Positions 37,785 to 48,500 of a DNA stretch of 48,500 bases are shown here, piece by piece; position 1 is the first letter of the stretch, and each line of letters opens with the position of its first letter. The stretch spans positions 544,199,370-544,247,869 of the forward strand of contig NC_081412.1 in the NCBI RefSeq assembly GCF_030272615.1, read 5' to 3'. This DNA comes from Cryptomeria japonica (taxonomy: Eukaryota; Streptophyta; Pinopsida; Cupressales; Cupressaceae). The position numbers were made by a program, and so were the translations under genes. The notes under the pieces were generated by a model. That model did no database searches. It saw only the letters and a list, made by a program, of their open reading frames with translations, and had not been told where the DNA came from.

Positions 37785-40700
37785 ATGGTGACTAATGCAG
37801 AATTAGCTAAGAAGGTTGATGACCGAGAATAGGAAAATAGGGCACTCAGAGAAAGGTTGGAACAAATAAAAATGAAACTAGCTGAAGTAGAAGTCAAAAC
37901 TGAGGGGGCCGAAGATAAGGGTAAAATGGTGGCCATAGAAGATGAGGTCCCAATACCTAACCCTACCATTGAGCAAGAACCATTCATGAAATCCTTGAGA
38001 GCCATGCGTGGTAAGACCTTAGAAGGAGTGGCCCTTTTCAGTGGAAAGATACATCCAGATGCTCTAATAGAGTGGATTGAAGGTCTAGAGAACCATTTTG
38101 AGTGTGATGTGATAACCGAATGACATAAGGTTAAGGTGGAAAAATAAAGACTGAGAGGGGCAGCCTTAACTTGATGGAAGTTCATCCAAGAGGAAAAGGT
38201 GAAAGAGGGTAAGCAACCACTAGCCACCTAGAAAGCAATAGTAGCCAAAATCAAAGAGACCTACCTTCCTAAAGACTATGAGATACAACTTCACAAGAAA
38301 AGACAAAACTTGAGACAAAAAGACCTAGATGTCAGTAGCTACACTGAAGTGTTTCAGAAACAATGCGTGAGATCCAGAGTAGTAGAGGATGAGAGCATAA
38401 AAGTGGCTAGGTACTTGAATGGGTTAAGGTGGAACATCTAGGAAGAGATGAGCTTGTTATGCCCACAAACAGTCCACAAGTGCTATCAATTGGCACTTAA
38501 AGTGGAAGAGAAAGGTAGGAGTAATAAAGAACAAAACAATAGAGGAAGAGGTAGGGGAAGAGATGGTAGAGGCCATAGAGGTAGTTTTGGGGGAAGGAGT
38601 ATAGATCAACAATCCCAGGGAGAGTCTAAACTTATTGAGCAAAGTGGGGATTCTCAAAGAAAACCCAACTATAGGGGTAGTGTATCAAGCAACCTGAGTA
38701 GGGTATCAAGCAACCCGAGTAGGGGTAGATCTAATGGACCAGGGATAGGGTCCTACTTCTCAACCATGAAGTACTATAAGTACCAAAAGTTGGGCCACCC
38801 TGCCTATAGATGCCCAGAGAAGCCTAGTTCATCCTATGGTGCTGAAAAGAGAGTAAACTATGTTCAAGAAGATGGAGGTAATACCAGAAATTCAGCATTG
38901 AACAACCTAGCTTCAGAAGATGGTGAGAGTTTAATGGTCAAGAGAGTGTTGATGAAGAAGCCACATAGTACAGAGGCCTCACAGAGAAGAGCATTATTTA
39001 GAATTAAGTGTAAAATCATGGGAAAGGTGTGTAAGGTGATCATAGATTCAGGATCCACATATAACATCATATCAGAGGAAGTAGTAAGCAAATTGAAACT
39101 ACCTAGGATACAACACAAGGAGCCATACAAAGTCACATGGTTGAATAAGGGACAACATGTGTTGGTAAATGAGCAAGCCTAGGTAGATTTCCATATAGGT
39201 GGATATGTAGATAGGATCCTATGTGACATCCTTCCTATGGATTCTTGCCACCTGCTATTGGGTAGACCATGGCAGTTTGACCGAAAAACACAACATGATG
39301 AGGAAAGAAACTCCTATTCATTTCAGAAAGATGGAGTAAGCTATCAGATTCAATCCCTCATTGAAGAAGGAGAGAGGAGAAACAAAGTACCTAACATGTT
39401 TTTAGTGAATGAGAAAGAGTTCATAAAAACACTAGAAGAAGGTGAAGGAGTAGGATTTGCACTCATAGTGAAGCCCAAGGAAGAAAGGGTAGAAAAGAAA
39501 GTTGAGATACCATGTGAAGTGTAGAAAATCCTTCATAACTTCAAACAAATAATCAGTGATGGTACACCTACAGCCTTACCACCTCCTAGAACCATTATCC
39601 ATCAGATTGACTTCATACCTGGAGCCTCTTTTCCCAATAAGGTAGGCTACAAGATGACCCCTGAACAAAACAAAGAGGTAGCAAGACAAATACAAGAACT
39701 CTTAGACCAAGGGCTGATTAGGAAAAACATTAGTCCTTGTGCAGTACCTACAGTGTTGGCACCTAAGAAGGGTGGTACATGGAGACTTTGCACAGATTCC
39801 AGAGCCATAAACAAGATCACCATCAGATACAGATTTCCCATACCCAGAATAGAAGACTTGATGGATTGTTTGGGGGGTGCACAGTATTTCAGTAAGAATG
39901 ATTTGAAGAGTGGTTACCATCAGATAAGAATCAAAGAGGGGGATGAGTGGAAGACAACTTTCAAAATGAATGAGGGTCTCTATGAGTGGCTTGTCATGCC
40001 ATTTGGACTGTCAAATGCTTCCAGCACATTCATGAGACTCATGAATGAATTTTTATGTGATTTCATAGGAAAATTTGTTGTTGTGTATTTAGATGATATA
40101 CTCATTTTCAGTAAGACCAAAGAAGAGAATCTAAAACATTTAGCTATTATTTTGAGAAAGTTATCTGATGAACAGCTAACCATAAATCTAGAAAAATGTG
40201 ATTTCATTCAGCAAGAATCGGTCTATATTGGTTTTGTTGTATCAGGAGGCAATCTGAAAATGGATCAATCTAAATTTGCAGCAATAACTAGTTGGCCAAC
40301 TCCTAAGATAGCCAGTGATGTCAGAAGCTTCCATGGTTTGGCACAGTTTTATAGAAAGTTCATCAGAGGATTCAGCGAGATTTGTGCTCCAATGTTAGAC
40401 ACCATCAAAGGGGGTGTAAAGGTAAAATTTCAGTGGACAAGTGCACCTAATAAAGGGTTTGAGTTATTGAAAACTAAAGTAGCTACTCAACCAATGCTCA
40501 TTTTACCTAGTTTTGATAAGCTTTTTACTATTGAATGTGATGCTAGTAATATTGTTGTAGGAGTTGTTTCAAGTCATGAAAATAGGCCAGTTGCATTCTT
40601 TAGTGAGAAGTTGAATGATGCAAAGAAAAAGTACTCTTCCTATGATTTAGAACTCTATGCATTAGTACAAGCACTTAGGAAATGGAGACACTATCTTCTT

Positions 40701-42383
40701 CCTAAGGAATTTGTTGTTCACATAGATAATCGGGCACTCAGTTTCTTGAACTCACAAGATAAACTAAATCATGGGCATGTTAAATGGGTAGAATATTTAC
40801 AAGCTTACACTTTTACTCTTAAGCATAAGAAGGGTCAGTTGAATAAATTAGCAGATGCTTTGAGTAGAAGGTTGTTAACTATTCATGAGATTCAAGTTCA
40901 AAGCATTGATATTGATAGTTTCAAGGATATGTATCCTACTGATGATGATTTTGCTGAAGCTTATAAAGTTTGTAAAAATTTTGAAAACAATTTCCATGGT
41001 GCATATGTTGATTTCACTTTGCAGGATGGTTTTTTATTCAGGGGTGGACAGTTGTGTGTTCCAAAGGGTTCTATGAGAGAGAACCTCATTCAAGAGAAGC
41101 ACAATGGGTGCTTAAGTGGACATTTTGGTCTCAATAAGACCTTAGAGTTGGTTCAAAGGTTCTATTATCGGCCTAAGATGTAGAGAGACATCAAGAGGTA
41201 TGTTGAGCAAAGCTTGGTATGTCAGAAAGCCAAAGGTAATTCCTCTAATGCTAGTTTATATCAGCCTCTTCCCATTCCACGTAGGCCTTGGGATTGCATT
41301 AGTATGGATTTTGTGGTAGGATTACGTAGAACTCAAGCAAGATTTGATAGCATCTTTGTAGTGGTTGAAAGATTTAGCAAAATGGCTCATTTTATTCCCT
41401 GTAAAACAACACATGATGCAAGTCATATTGTTTATTTATTTTTCAAGGAAGTTTTTAGAATACATGGATTGCCTACTAGCATTGTTTCAGATAGGGATGT
41501 TAAGTTTCTTGGTCATTTCTGGAAAACATTATGGAAGAGATTGGGTACTAATCTCTCTTTTGGTTCATCTTATCATCCACAAACTGATGGCCAAACTAAA
41601 GTTGTGAACAGGTATCTTGGAAACATTCTTAGGTGCTTGACAAAGGAATATGGGCAGATTTGGGATCAGCTCATTCATCAAGCAAAATATGCCTACAATG
41701 ATAGTGTTAACCGGTCTACAGGTAAAAGTCCATTTGAAGTTGTTTATGGTATGCATCCAAGGGGTGTAATGGAGTTGAGGTATATCACTAACTTACAACA
41801 CAAGAGTGGAACAACAAATGACATGGCTCACTCCATGAAGGAGGTTCATGAGCAAGTGAGACAAGCTCTCCAAGATACCTCCCAAAAAGTGAAGGCAAGA
41901 GTGGATGCTACAAAGAGAGATGTTCAGTTCTCCATAGGTGATTATGTGATGGTTCATTTGAACAAGTAAATGCTACAAAAGGGAGTTCCAATCAAACTTT
42001 AGATGAGGAGGATAGGCCCTTGCAAGATCTTGGCTAAGTATGGGTCTGATGCTTACAAAGTTGATTTGCTTACTAATGTTTTTTTTTCCCCCATTTTTAA
42101 TGTTGTAGATCTGATTGCTTTCAAAGGACAACCACTTGAGGAGATTCAAAGAGTTTCAGATGTTTCTCAATCCCTTTCTAATCTATCTCTCCCTTCTCTT
42201 TCTTTTCCCCAAGCTGAATAGGTTCTAGACTCTAGAATTCTCAAAAAGACAAGGAATCACACCTACATGGAGCATCTCATTAAATGGAAGGATCATCCTA
42301 TCTCAGAGGCCACATGGATACCTAAATCTAAATTCTAGAAAGTTGGCATACCTTTTTCTTTTCTGCATCAAGGATTCACATGA
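37785..42383 (+). pseudogene. Chromovirus gag-pol-chromodomain polyprotein, 13 nonsense codons
   Basis: ATG 37785 opens a single frame of 1532 codons to a natural-looking TGA at 42381-42383. Gag: coiled-coil start, then FSGKIHPDALIEWIEGLENH. The zinc knuckle at about 38770 reads YYKYQKLGHPAYRC, with both cysteines of the CxxC pair changed to Tyr. Protease: IIDSGSTYNII, Asp at residue 421. RT: CTDSRAINKITIRYRFPIP, DLKSGYHQIRI, and the catalytic YLDDILIF at residues 768-775. RNase H: IECDAS and VVHIDNRALSFL. Integrase: H..H..zinc finger with its first Cys read as Ser (VEQSLVCQKA), core Asp residues in DCISMDFVVG and SIVSDRDVKF, but DGQTKVVNR where the catalytic Glu should be (GAA to AAA). Chromodomain: about 42222-42340, LIKWKDHPISEATWIP. 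Nonsense codons are 9 TAG, 2 TGA and 2 TAA. No frameshift occurs anywhere. Confidence 0.9.
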
Positions 42384-42393
42384 CTTCTTTGTC

Positions 42394-42403
42394 TTTGGGG
42401 GAG
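42394..42403 (+). promoter_or_regulatory. Polypurine tract of the chromovirus
   Basis: TTTGGGGGAG directly before the TGCAGGAGC start of the 3' LTR. Confidence 0.85.
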
Positions 42404-44143
42404 TGCAGGAGCACCTAGTTGAGTAAAACTCCCATTTTTGAGTATTTAATGCTTTTATGTTTGTAAATTCTTGTGTTAGGATAATTATGTTTTTTTAGGT
42501 TGTTTTGTGTCATGTTTAGTGGGTTTGATCTCATTTTGGGCTCTAGAGATCAAGTTTTGCCTTTTAGGCCTTGAGTTGACAATTTTTGGCAAAAATGTGC
42601 AAAATTACCAAAAAGGTCTTCTAATGCCTTCAAGAGAATTGAAACATGTTTTTTAAGTTTTTTTAAGCATGTCTAAGCTGTTTAGACAAGTTGATAAGGT
42701 TAGATTGTCAAAAATGCCTTTTTGAGCAAGAAAAGTTATCATTTTGGCTTGAAAAGTTGTCAAAAGTGTCATTTTCTTGCAAAATGAAGTTATGGAAGCC
42801 TCATGTCTGTACTAGAGCTTGGAAACAAATTCAAGAAAATATTGACGCCTCCATTTCCCTTGAAAAGGGTTGGAAAGCGTATAAGCAAGAGCTTTTGAAT
42901 AAAAACATGAAGTTTTGGCTTTATTGGCTGGTTTTTCCTTTCATTTGCAAACAGTCTATATTGTAGCTGTACAAATCTATATTATACTTTCTTGGAAATA
43001 GAAATGTTGATATTATAAAACTCCCCATGTAATTGTTTCATTGGTTTTTCATTTGCAAGGTGGTTGTATAAAATAATTTGTTTTTTGTGTAGTTGTTGTC
43101 CTGACAAGGATTTGGGGTTTTAAAATGCATCAAATTGGTTGATCCAGGTTGGGGATCCCTCCAATGGATTTTTCCAAGTTGATTCATGTGTATATAGTGT
43201 AAATATATTTCATTTTGTGCCAAATAAGTGTTTTGAAGATGCATTTGAGTGAGAACTAGGCAAGTTAGAGCAACTCGGCTAGCTCATGGTTAATACTCAA
43301 AACTTGCACCCAAAAACAATGGGAATGAGCAAAAAGAGTGTGGTAGAGGCTTTTTTATGTTCCCAAGGGAGTTGAGAGTCTCCTTGGTGTATTTGAGCAG
43401 TACGTACTGAGTAGACATTTTCAGTTTGCAAACAAAACAGTGAGTTCACTGTTTTTCTGAATTTTGTTGTAAATTTGCTTATGGAATGCTTCAAAAGCAT
43501 CATCCAAGCCTTGTAACTGAGAAGGAATTGTAATAGGAGATAAATATATGTTTGAAGACCTCATTGAGGTGTTTTTCTAATTCAAAAATCTTCATTTTGC
43601 AGGTCCTAAAGAGCAATGTTTGCTGACTGGTAAAAGGGTAGAGATTTGACTGTCATAGTGACAGTTTTCTAATTTTTCAGTTGCTTGCCAAGTGTTTGGC
43701 ATTATGCTTGAATGTTAGAGGCAAGGAAAGAATGTTAGAGATATGAAAAAGGTCTCATTAAGGTCCAGGAACTTGAAGAGGTGAATAAGGATGCAAACCC
43801 TGTGGTTTGAATTCAAAACCCTACCAAACCCTCCAAATATGCCACAAAAGGTGGACAATCCTAAATCTGCACTAACAGTGGACTAAACATTGAAAATATT
43901 TGAGCATAGACCCCTAAGACATCATCCAAAACAATCTTGAGTGATTAAATTCCCATCATTGGAAAGCATGAGAAAAATAAGGCCAATTAGGCCTCCATGG
44001 GCTAGTAGCCCTTCGTTGCATAACACACAAAATGACTGTTTTTGTCAAAATGCATGAACCCGATGGAAAGTAGAAGGTTGGGGTTTGTGAAACTTTGCAA
44101 GAACATTATCAAATAGTCAAAAAGTCATATTTGGAGCCTTGGG

Positions 44144-44148
44144 TAGTG
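44144..44148. repeat. Target-site duplication TAGTG, left copy
   Basis: TAGTG before TGATAAGAAGG is repeated at 46740-46744. The undisturbed 5' LTR has the single sequence CAGTGTGCAACC at this point. Confidence 0.9.
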
Positions 44149-46739
44149 TGATAAGAAGGTAGAATAGAAGTTGGTCTTCTTTTGAGGTTGGTGGGCTTTT
44201 GTTCTCAATGTGCTTCCCAAATCAATCCCTAGGCACAAATGGGATTCTTCTAAACCTTTCTCCTATCTCCTCCTCTCTATTCAACACTGCTTGCACCCTA
44301 TTATATTGTACATAAATCCTCCTTACCTTCCATGCTAAGGCATTCAAATCTGAAATGAGGTCCTCTTGTGTGTCACTAAAAATGAACAAGTTTGGTTGTC
44401 CAACTGGCTGAATCTCCTCTCTTCCAGGAATGGGCAACTGTTGGAGAACCATGGTTTACCTAACCTTGTTTGCACCTTTTAAGGATTTCAATCATATTAA
44501 TGTGTTAACTAAGCATCTGGACAGGTCTGCAAAGTCTGATGACTGTCCCTCACCTTTCAAGAGTGAAAATATCCAAGTTGGATGCAAAGAGCATTGTTCT
44601 ACTCAAGGCAACCTCTAGGTTCAAAAGGTCATCTTGATCAAATGACTTAATTAAATGCTATGGAGTTTGTAGTAGGCTGTATCAGGTCTTAACTCATCAA
44701 TTTTGATGATTTGAAGCAATCATTTACTTCTCCTTCCTTACCGATTTCATGAAATTGTCAAATCGGCCTCAAAAAGGCTACTAGGATTAGCCCTAGTTTT
44801 TAGTGAAAATTGTTCACCCTGCTCAATCTGTTAAACTTCATAGAAAACCCTTGGAGATGTGGTCAATTTATGATGAACACTCAAGGATTTTTTCTATGGC
44901 AAGTACTGTACAGACTGTTTGAGGACTGTCCCACAAAGTAGGCACTTTTCAAGGGTTTTTGAGGGTTTTAGTGAGGGTTTGCAATTTAAAGGCCTTCTCC
45001 ATGATACTAGGCCCCAATTAAATGTTTCAAACCTTGCTATGACATATTTCAAACACTCCAAAGGATTCAAACCCTATCTTAGAATACTGTCATTATGTCA
45101 AACAAATGCCATACTGCTGCTTTTACACAGAAATAACAGTCTAGAGGACTGAGAGAGCAATTTTTCAAGGTTTTGCATACATTTTCAACATTGGTAAACC
45201 AAACACAATGAAATTCTATCAAATATAGATGCAACAATGTCTTCTCATGAGTTGGAACAACCTGCAAAACAAATAGGAAAGGATTTTTTTCATAACTGTT
45301 GTTCATTCACCCACCTTCACTGCATTTTGACAGTGTTAAACTGATACAACTATCTTTCTTTGTTTTTATTACTTCTTCACTCTATCCCTGGCCTGCAAAA
45401 AGGTGTTAATGGCAAGGTAACACAATGCATATATCTTCTTCAAAGATCTTGTAAGTTTTAATAGTTAAAAGATGTCACAAAGCATGACAACATTACAAGA
45501 CTGTGACAGAGAATACACTTTTCTAGGATCCTTATTTAGGTCCTTTACAACCAAATTGTGCACCTTGTCTTCTTAGCATTGAAAAAACTTGTAAATACAT
45601 TCCCATAATGCATAAGAGAGGAATCCATCATTCCATGCTATCCAATATGAAGGTTGGCAATGAGATTTCAACAATGAAATAGTGACACACTGTTTTTACA
45701 GTTTGATTACACCTTTGCTTCTTGCATCCAACCAAGTCATGAGAGAGACAAGGATGGTAAAATGAAATGATAACTCTTGCCAACTTAATTCTTCTTCAAC
45801 ATTTCAAAGTACAGTGCTATGAACAGCAAAGTACCATTCAAACAACTTTAAGAATACCCAAGCCAAGTTGTTCACTTCACATACTTGCCATGGGCTTACA
45901 AACACTTGTGCATTGCTAGAAAAGGAAAATAGATGTATGATACAGTATGTACAAAGGATCCAACAAATTTCCTCAAGGCCATGGATGAATAGACTTTGAA
46001 GAAACTAGTTCGACCATGAATGATCTTCCATTGGAACCACAAAACAATGCCTCTCTTAAGAGTAATTCAAACAAAACTTGTTCTAGATCACTATTCAAAC
46101 ATCAAAGGAGATCACATCAATTAAAAACAGGAGTAGTACGGACTCATGAAGCCATGGTACGGACTGTACTCTTAAAAGTGCAGGAAACTAGTTAAAACTC
46201 ACAAAAACAAGAGCAAAATAAGTATTTCTTTTACTTTTCCAACATGACCCACACATAAAATGATGGGAACATGGTTTTTATACATGTGCCAACTTATTGA
46301 AGCCTTTTTATAGATAGGTACAGGCTGGAACTAACCAAAACCACCAAAAATCATTTTTTTGCACTTTTTGACAACTTTTTGACAACTTTTGTTGCTCAAA
46401 AAGTTGCATTTTGACTCCCAGTGACTTGGCACTCAAACAAATGACTCAAAATCATTAGAAACACTAAATAAACATGCTCCAATGCCTTTCAAAGCTTTAA
46501 AACATAAAAAATTCAAAAATGCTCATTTGGACCCAAAATTGACAGTTTTTGGCCCATTGAGCAAAAAAACAAAAATCCTGGAAACTCTTAAACAAAAATG
46601 AGTTCCAAACCTTATTACACCACAAAAAAAACCTATTAAACCTACTAGAAGCATAAAATAAACACACATGCTTAATTTGCAACAAAATGCTATACCTGCT
46701 AGGATTTGAGCATTCAGGTGCTCAGGTGCTCCTGCACCA
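44149..46739 (-). mobile_element. Solo LTR of a related gypsy family, 2591 bp
   Basis: Read on the minus strand it begins TGGTGCAGGAGCACC and ends CTTCTTATCA, with a perfect TAGTG duplication and no PBS, PPT or pol motif, so it is best read as a solo LTR. The start and end resemble those of the host chromovirus LTR, and a block near 46500-46600 shares the CTTTTAGGCC/GACAATTTTTGGC-like text in diverged form, so it is a sister family. Lack of an interior implies LTR-LTR recombination after insertion. A 76-codon minus-strand frame near its element-3' end (44222-44452) looks unusually protein-like. Confidence 0.78.
44222..44452 (-). other. 76-codon protein-like frame inside the solo LTR
   Basis: The minus-strand frame starts ATG GTT CTC and reads QLPIPGREEIQPVGQPN, then LISDLNALAWKVRRIYVQYN and REEEIGERFRRIPFVPRD. 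Composition (balanced Arg/Glu/Gln/Asn) differs from the AT-driven text of other LTR frames. No family is recognised. It may be a captured coding fragment or an old ORF start near the U5 end. Confidence 0.3.
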
Positions 46740-46744
46740 TAGTG
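46740..46744. repeat. Target-site duplication TAGTG, right copy
   Basis: Exact match to 44144-44148; the chromovirus LTR continues with TGCAACCTC. Confidence 0.9.
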
Positions 46745-47191
46745 TGCAACCTCTTTTGGAGGTTTTTGACCTTTGGTTGGAGGTTGAGTAGCTAAGGAAG
46801 GACTATGAGCCTAAAACCAAATTGTGAGTAACCAACTTGAAGAAAACCTTGCTGCCCTTACTTGTCCTTCCAAATTATTCCTAAATCTCTCTGAAATAGA
46901 GGGTGGAATGCCTAAGAACAAATATTGAGGGTGTGTAGATGGGTGGAGTAAGAAACTTGAGTAGATTTGAGCTTGGGTATGAGCCAACACCTTAAGGGGA
47001 GTTTGTTAGGAAAGTGACACTGGAAGTACTTGACACTATAACCATCAAGATTGATCTTGTAAACACAAAATAGTAGACCCAAACATGTTTTTGGGTAGCA
47101 AATTGAACTTTTGAGAAAAATAGCCCTTTTAAGCACTTTCTAGACAATCTCCCTATAAGTAGACTTAAGTGCATTCCCCTAAGTTGCACTT

Positions 47192-47200
47192 AAAGTGGGG
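47192..47200 (+). promoter_or_regulatory. Polypurine tract before a copia-type 3' LTR
   Basis: AAAGTGGGG directly before TGTTGGTG, 33 bp beyond the chromovirus. It fits as the PPT of the copia-like element 3 whose coding part stops just left of the chromovirus. Confidence 0.65.
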
Positions 47201-47751
47201 TGTTGGTGTAAATAATTATTCATCTTGGATATTATTACACCTTACTTAAGTTTACTTAGGTACATGCATATCATAGTAGTTTGGGTATGAGACACTTGGG
47301 TGTTTGTGCCACATTGGGATAGTGTGTGTAGGAGAATTTCCACCTTTTATGGTGTTAATATTGTTACTACTCTATCATACCCACTTATTGTGGAGTGATA
47401 ATTCCACCTTTGGTGGGTAATCCACCTCATGTGAAATATTTTATTATTTATCCTACCTACCACACCTATTTCCTACCTATCGTTGTTTCTTATTGAGCCA
47501 CATGTCATGTTTGTGTTCTCACATATCCATATTGTCTTGTCTATATAAGCAGGCTCGTAGTCATTGTATGTAACACTTAATGATCCAGTTGATCAGTATT
47601 TTCATCTTGATAGAATACAATGTACTCGTATAATTTATTTTGTCTCTATTTTCTACTTTTCATTGAGCTCTTGATCTTGGCAAAATCTCATAGATTCCTT
47701 AGAACTAATAGTCTTCTAAAAACCACATCATCCTATTCTATATTCTGAACA
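47201..47751 (+). repeat. Copia-type 3' LTR, probably of element 3
   Basis: TGTTGGTGTAAATAATTATT to TATTCTGAACA, about 551 bp, with TGTT/AACA ends and a TATA box in TGTCTATATAAGCAGG (about 47538-47553). No second copy lies within the window, so the assignment to element 3 rests on orientation, the PPT and the nested position. The right border is set by the AACA end and the start of LINE RNase H sequence on the other side. Confidence 0.6.
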
Positions 47752-47754
47752 TTT

Positions 47755-48140
47755 TTGTTGATGGCCCAATCCGCCAATGCATCAACTAAACCGTTTACTC
47801 CTCTATAGTAGTTGATGATTTCAAACTCTTGAAATTTATCCAACTATAGATTTACTTGTTATAAGTGATAATAAAAATAATAATTGGTTGAATCTCTTCT
47901 AGCCACTATGTTCATTACCACCATTGAGTCCCTTTGATCTAGATTTTATTAATGCCTTTCTTCAATGCTAGTTAAAAAAAAAATTAGTTAAATTATTCAA
48001 ACCTTTAGATAAAATTATACAAAATGAGCCCATATATACCCTATATAATTATGTAACACAACCCATACTTTAGATATTCCATATTCCCCTTGAAGCTCCA
48101 TCAAATTGAGCTTTATGAAGGATGGTGGATGTAATTTCCA
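47755..48140 (-). pseudogene. LINE (L1-like) RNase H domain remnant, copy C
   Basis: The minus strand reads LNFDGASRGN at about 48085-48115, the canonical opening of plant LINE RNase H with its first catalytic Asp. After frame changes it gives RDSMVVMNIVARRDSTNYYF near 47930 (the EGDS helix, Glu-Gly lost) and EFEIINYYRGVNGLVDALADWAINKN at about 47757-47835 (read as two blocks, EFEIINYYRGVNGLVDAL and ADWAINKN), which is the VADALANWAI-type end. Stops and shifts make it dead. The copia-type LTR abuts its C-terminal end. Upstream minus-strand sequence to 48500 should be the linker before RNase H; an open frame 48462-48259 lies there without a recognised motif. Confidence 0.7.
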
Positions 48141-48500
48141 TGAGCTCTACAACCATATAGTCTTTTTGTTTGAAACAACATATGTAGCTAGATTAGGTGG
48201 ATGCAAAAACATACTCAAAGATTTCAAAATGAGATTATCCCACAAGGAGAAATAATTCTTAACTAGAATTAAATGAAAGAGATATTTCTATTTTTATTTT
48301 TGAAATATCAACCGCAATTTTGTGAGTCAACTTATCAATTTGAAATAATTTTTTCATAGAAATGATATTGCTCCTTTCCATCCCTAATTTCCAAATCAAA
48401 TCTGAACTAATAAATAAATAGAGGCAAGATAATGTGGATGGGGAATTGGGATAGGCCAACACTCAAAGAAGTTGATTAATTCATTAGGTCTTGGCCGATA
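48141..48500 (-). other. Degenerate LINE sequence upstream of RNase H copy C
   Basis: By position this is pol linker of the LINE copy C. A 67-codon minus-strand frame (48462-48259) with a charged second half is present, but I recognise no motif. The element continues beyond the window. Confidence 0.3.

Larger units (their letters stand above)
35577..47158 (+). mobile_element. Chromovirus (Ty3/gypsy with chromodomain), nested, inactive
   Basis: LTRs lie at 35577/35580-37731 and 42404-47158 (the second split by a solo LTR). It has an initiator-Met PBS, a single-frame gag-pol of 1532 codons broken by 13 nonsense codons, a C-terminal chromodomain and a good PPT. Domain order gag, PR, RT, RNase H, INT, chromodomain defines a chromovirus. 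It sits between the X ORF and the 3' LTR of the copia-like element 3, so it is younger than that element. The right LTR terminus has decayed (CTATAA for CTATCA) and I found no clean target duplication. Confidence 0.87.
42404..47158 (+). repeat. 3' LTR of the chromovirus, interrupted by a solo LTR
   Basis: Homology to the 5' LTR runs over 42404-44148, is broken by 2591 bp plus a 5-bp duplication, and resumes at 46745-47158. Without the insert it is about 2159 bp, matching the 5' LTR length. Its PPT-side TATA candidates are mutated (AATATTGACGCC and GCGTATAAGC at 42838-42885). Confidence 0.87.

Noticed and set aside
42691-43503. Frames inside the chromovirus 3' LTR (plus 42691-42966, minus 43038-43503)
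   Set aside because: Homologous positions in the 5' LTR are broken or read differently, so they are LTR shadow frames.
1-48500. tRNA, rRNA, snRNA or microRNA genes
   Set aside because: No tRNA arm pattern, rRNA block or convincing long hairpin was seen by eye; a covariance-model scan would be decisive but cannot be run here.

Overview
This is plant nuclear DNA, very probably from a large, repeat-rich gymnosperm (conifer-type) genome. It is AT-rich and consists almost entirely of nested, decayed retroelements: Ty3/gypsy elements of the Tat and chromovirus types, Ty1/copia elements, and L1-like LINEs carrying a plant-type RNase H. The organism assignment is inference, because no taxonomic marker gene is present. 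No tRNA, rRNA, CRISPR array or bacterial gene is visible.

Layout, left to right. (1) 1-10250: a decayed minus-strand locus (LINE RNase H plus an unknown ORF, 'ORF A') is split by a complete Tat-type LTR element at 1226-9970. That element has a perfect 5-bp target duplication GTAGG and a long open frame (869 codons) with a retropepsin and, in the next frame, a G-patch. It has no reverse transcriptase, RNase H or integrase. (2) 10253-12557: the 3' part of another element, with an unknown coiled-coil-like ORF remnant, a polypurine tract and an LTR holding an apparently perfect 197-bp tandem duplication. (3) 12558-18130: a T/G-rich segment that may be a LINE 3' end, then a minus-strand L1-like LINE pseudogene (pre-RT, RT, RNase H) followed by a second copy of the unknown ORF ('ORF B'). 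The RT is split by an unexplained 1.7-kb segment. (4) 18135-23261: a minus-strand copia pseudogene (gag to integrase start), cut in its zinc knuckle by an LTR-internal-LTR-internal-LTR array at 19018-22413 with a CAATA target duplication. (5) 23814-24029: a last-exon-like fragment of a plant glutamate-receptor-like (GLR) channel gene, the only host-gene trace. (6) 24987-30236: a full-length but dead plus-strand copia element related to the one in (4). (7) About 31990-35576 and 47159-47751: a copia-like element in which gag-protease is followed, in frame, by about 350 codons of unknown sequence where integrase/RT should be. (8) 35577-47158: a chromovirus inserted in (7). Its 1532-codon gag-pol-chromodomain frame has no frameshift but 13 nonsense codons, and its 3' LTR is itself split by a 2.6-kb solo LTR (44149-46739, TSD TAGTG). 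(9) 47752-48500: a third minus-strand LINE RNase H fragment.

No set of host genes works together here. The biology is that of transposable elements: nested insertions, loss of autonomy, capture or invention of new ORFs, LTR-LTR recombination, and point-mutation decay that looks like cytosine deamination. The best candidates for something undescribed are the RT-less Tat element with an SPK-repeat protein (1226-9970), the copia gag-PR-X fusion (33169-35564), the tandem short LTR element (19018-22413), and the recurring RNase H plus unknown-ORF pairing of the LINE loci.
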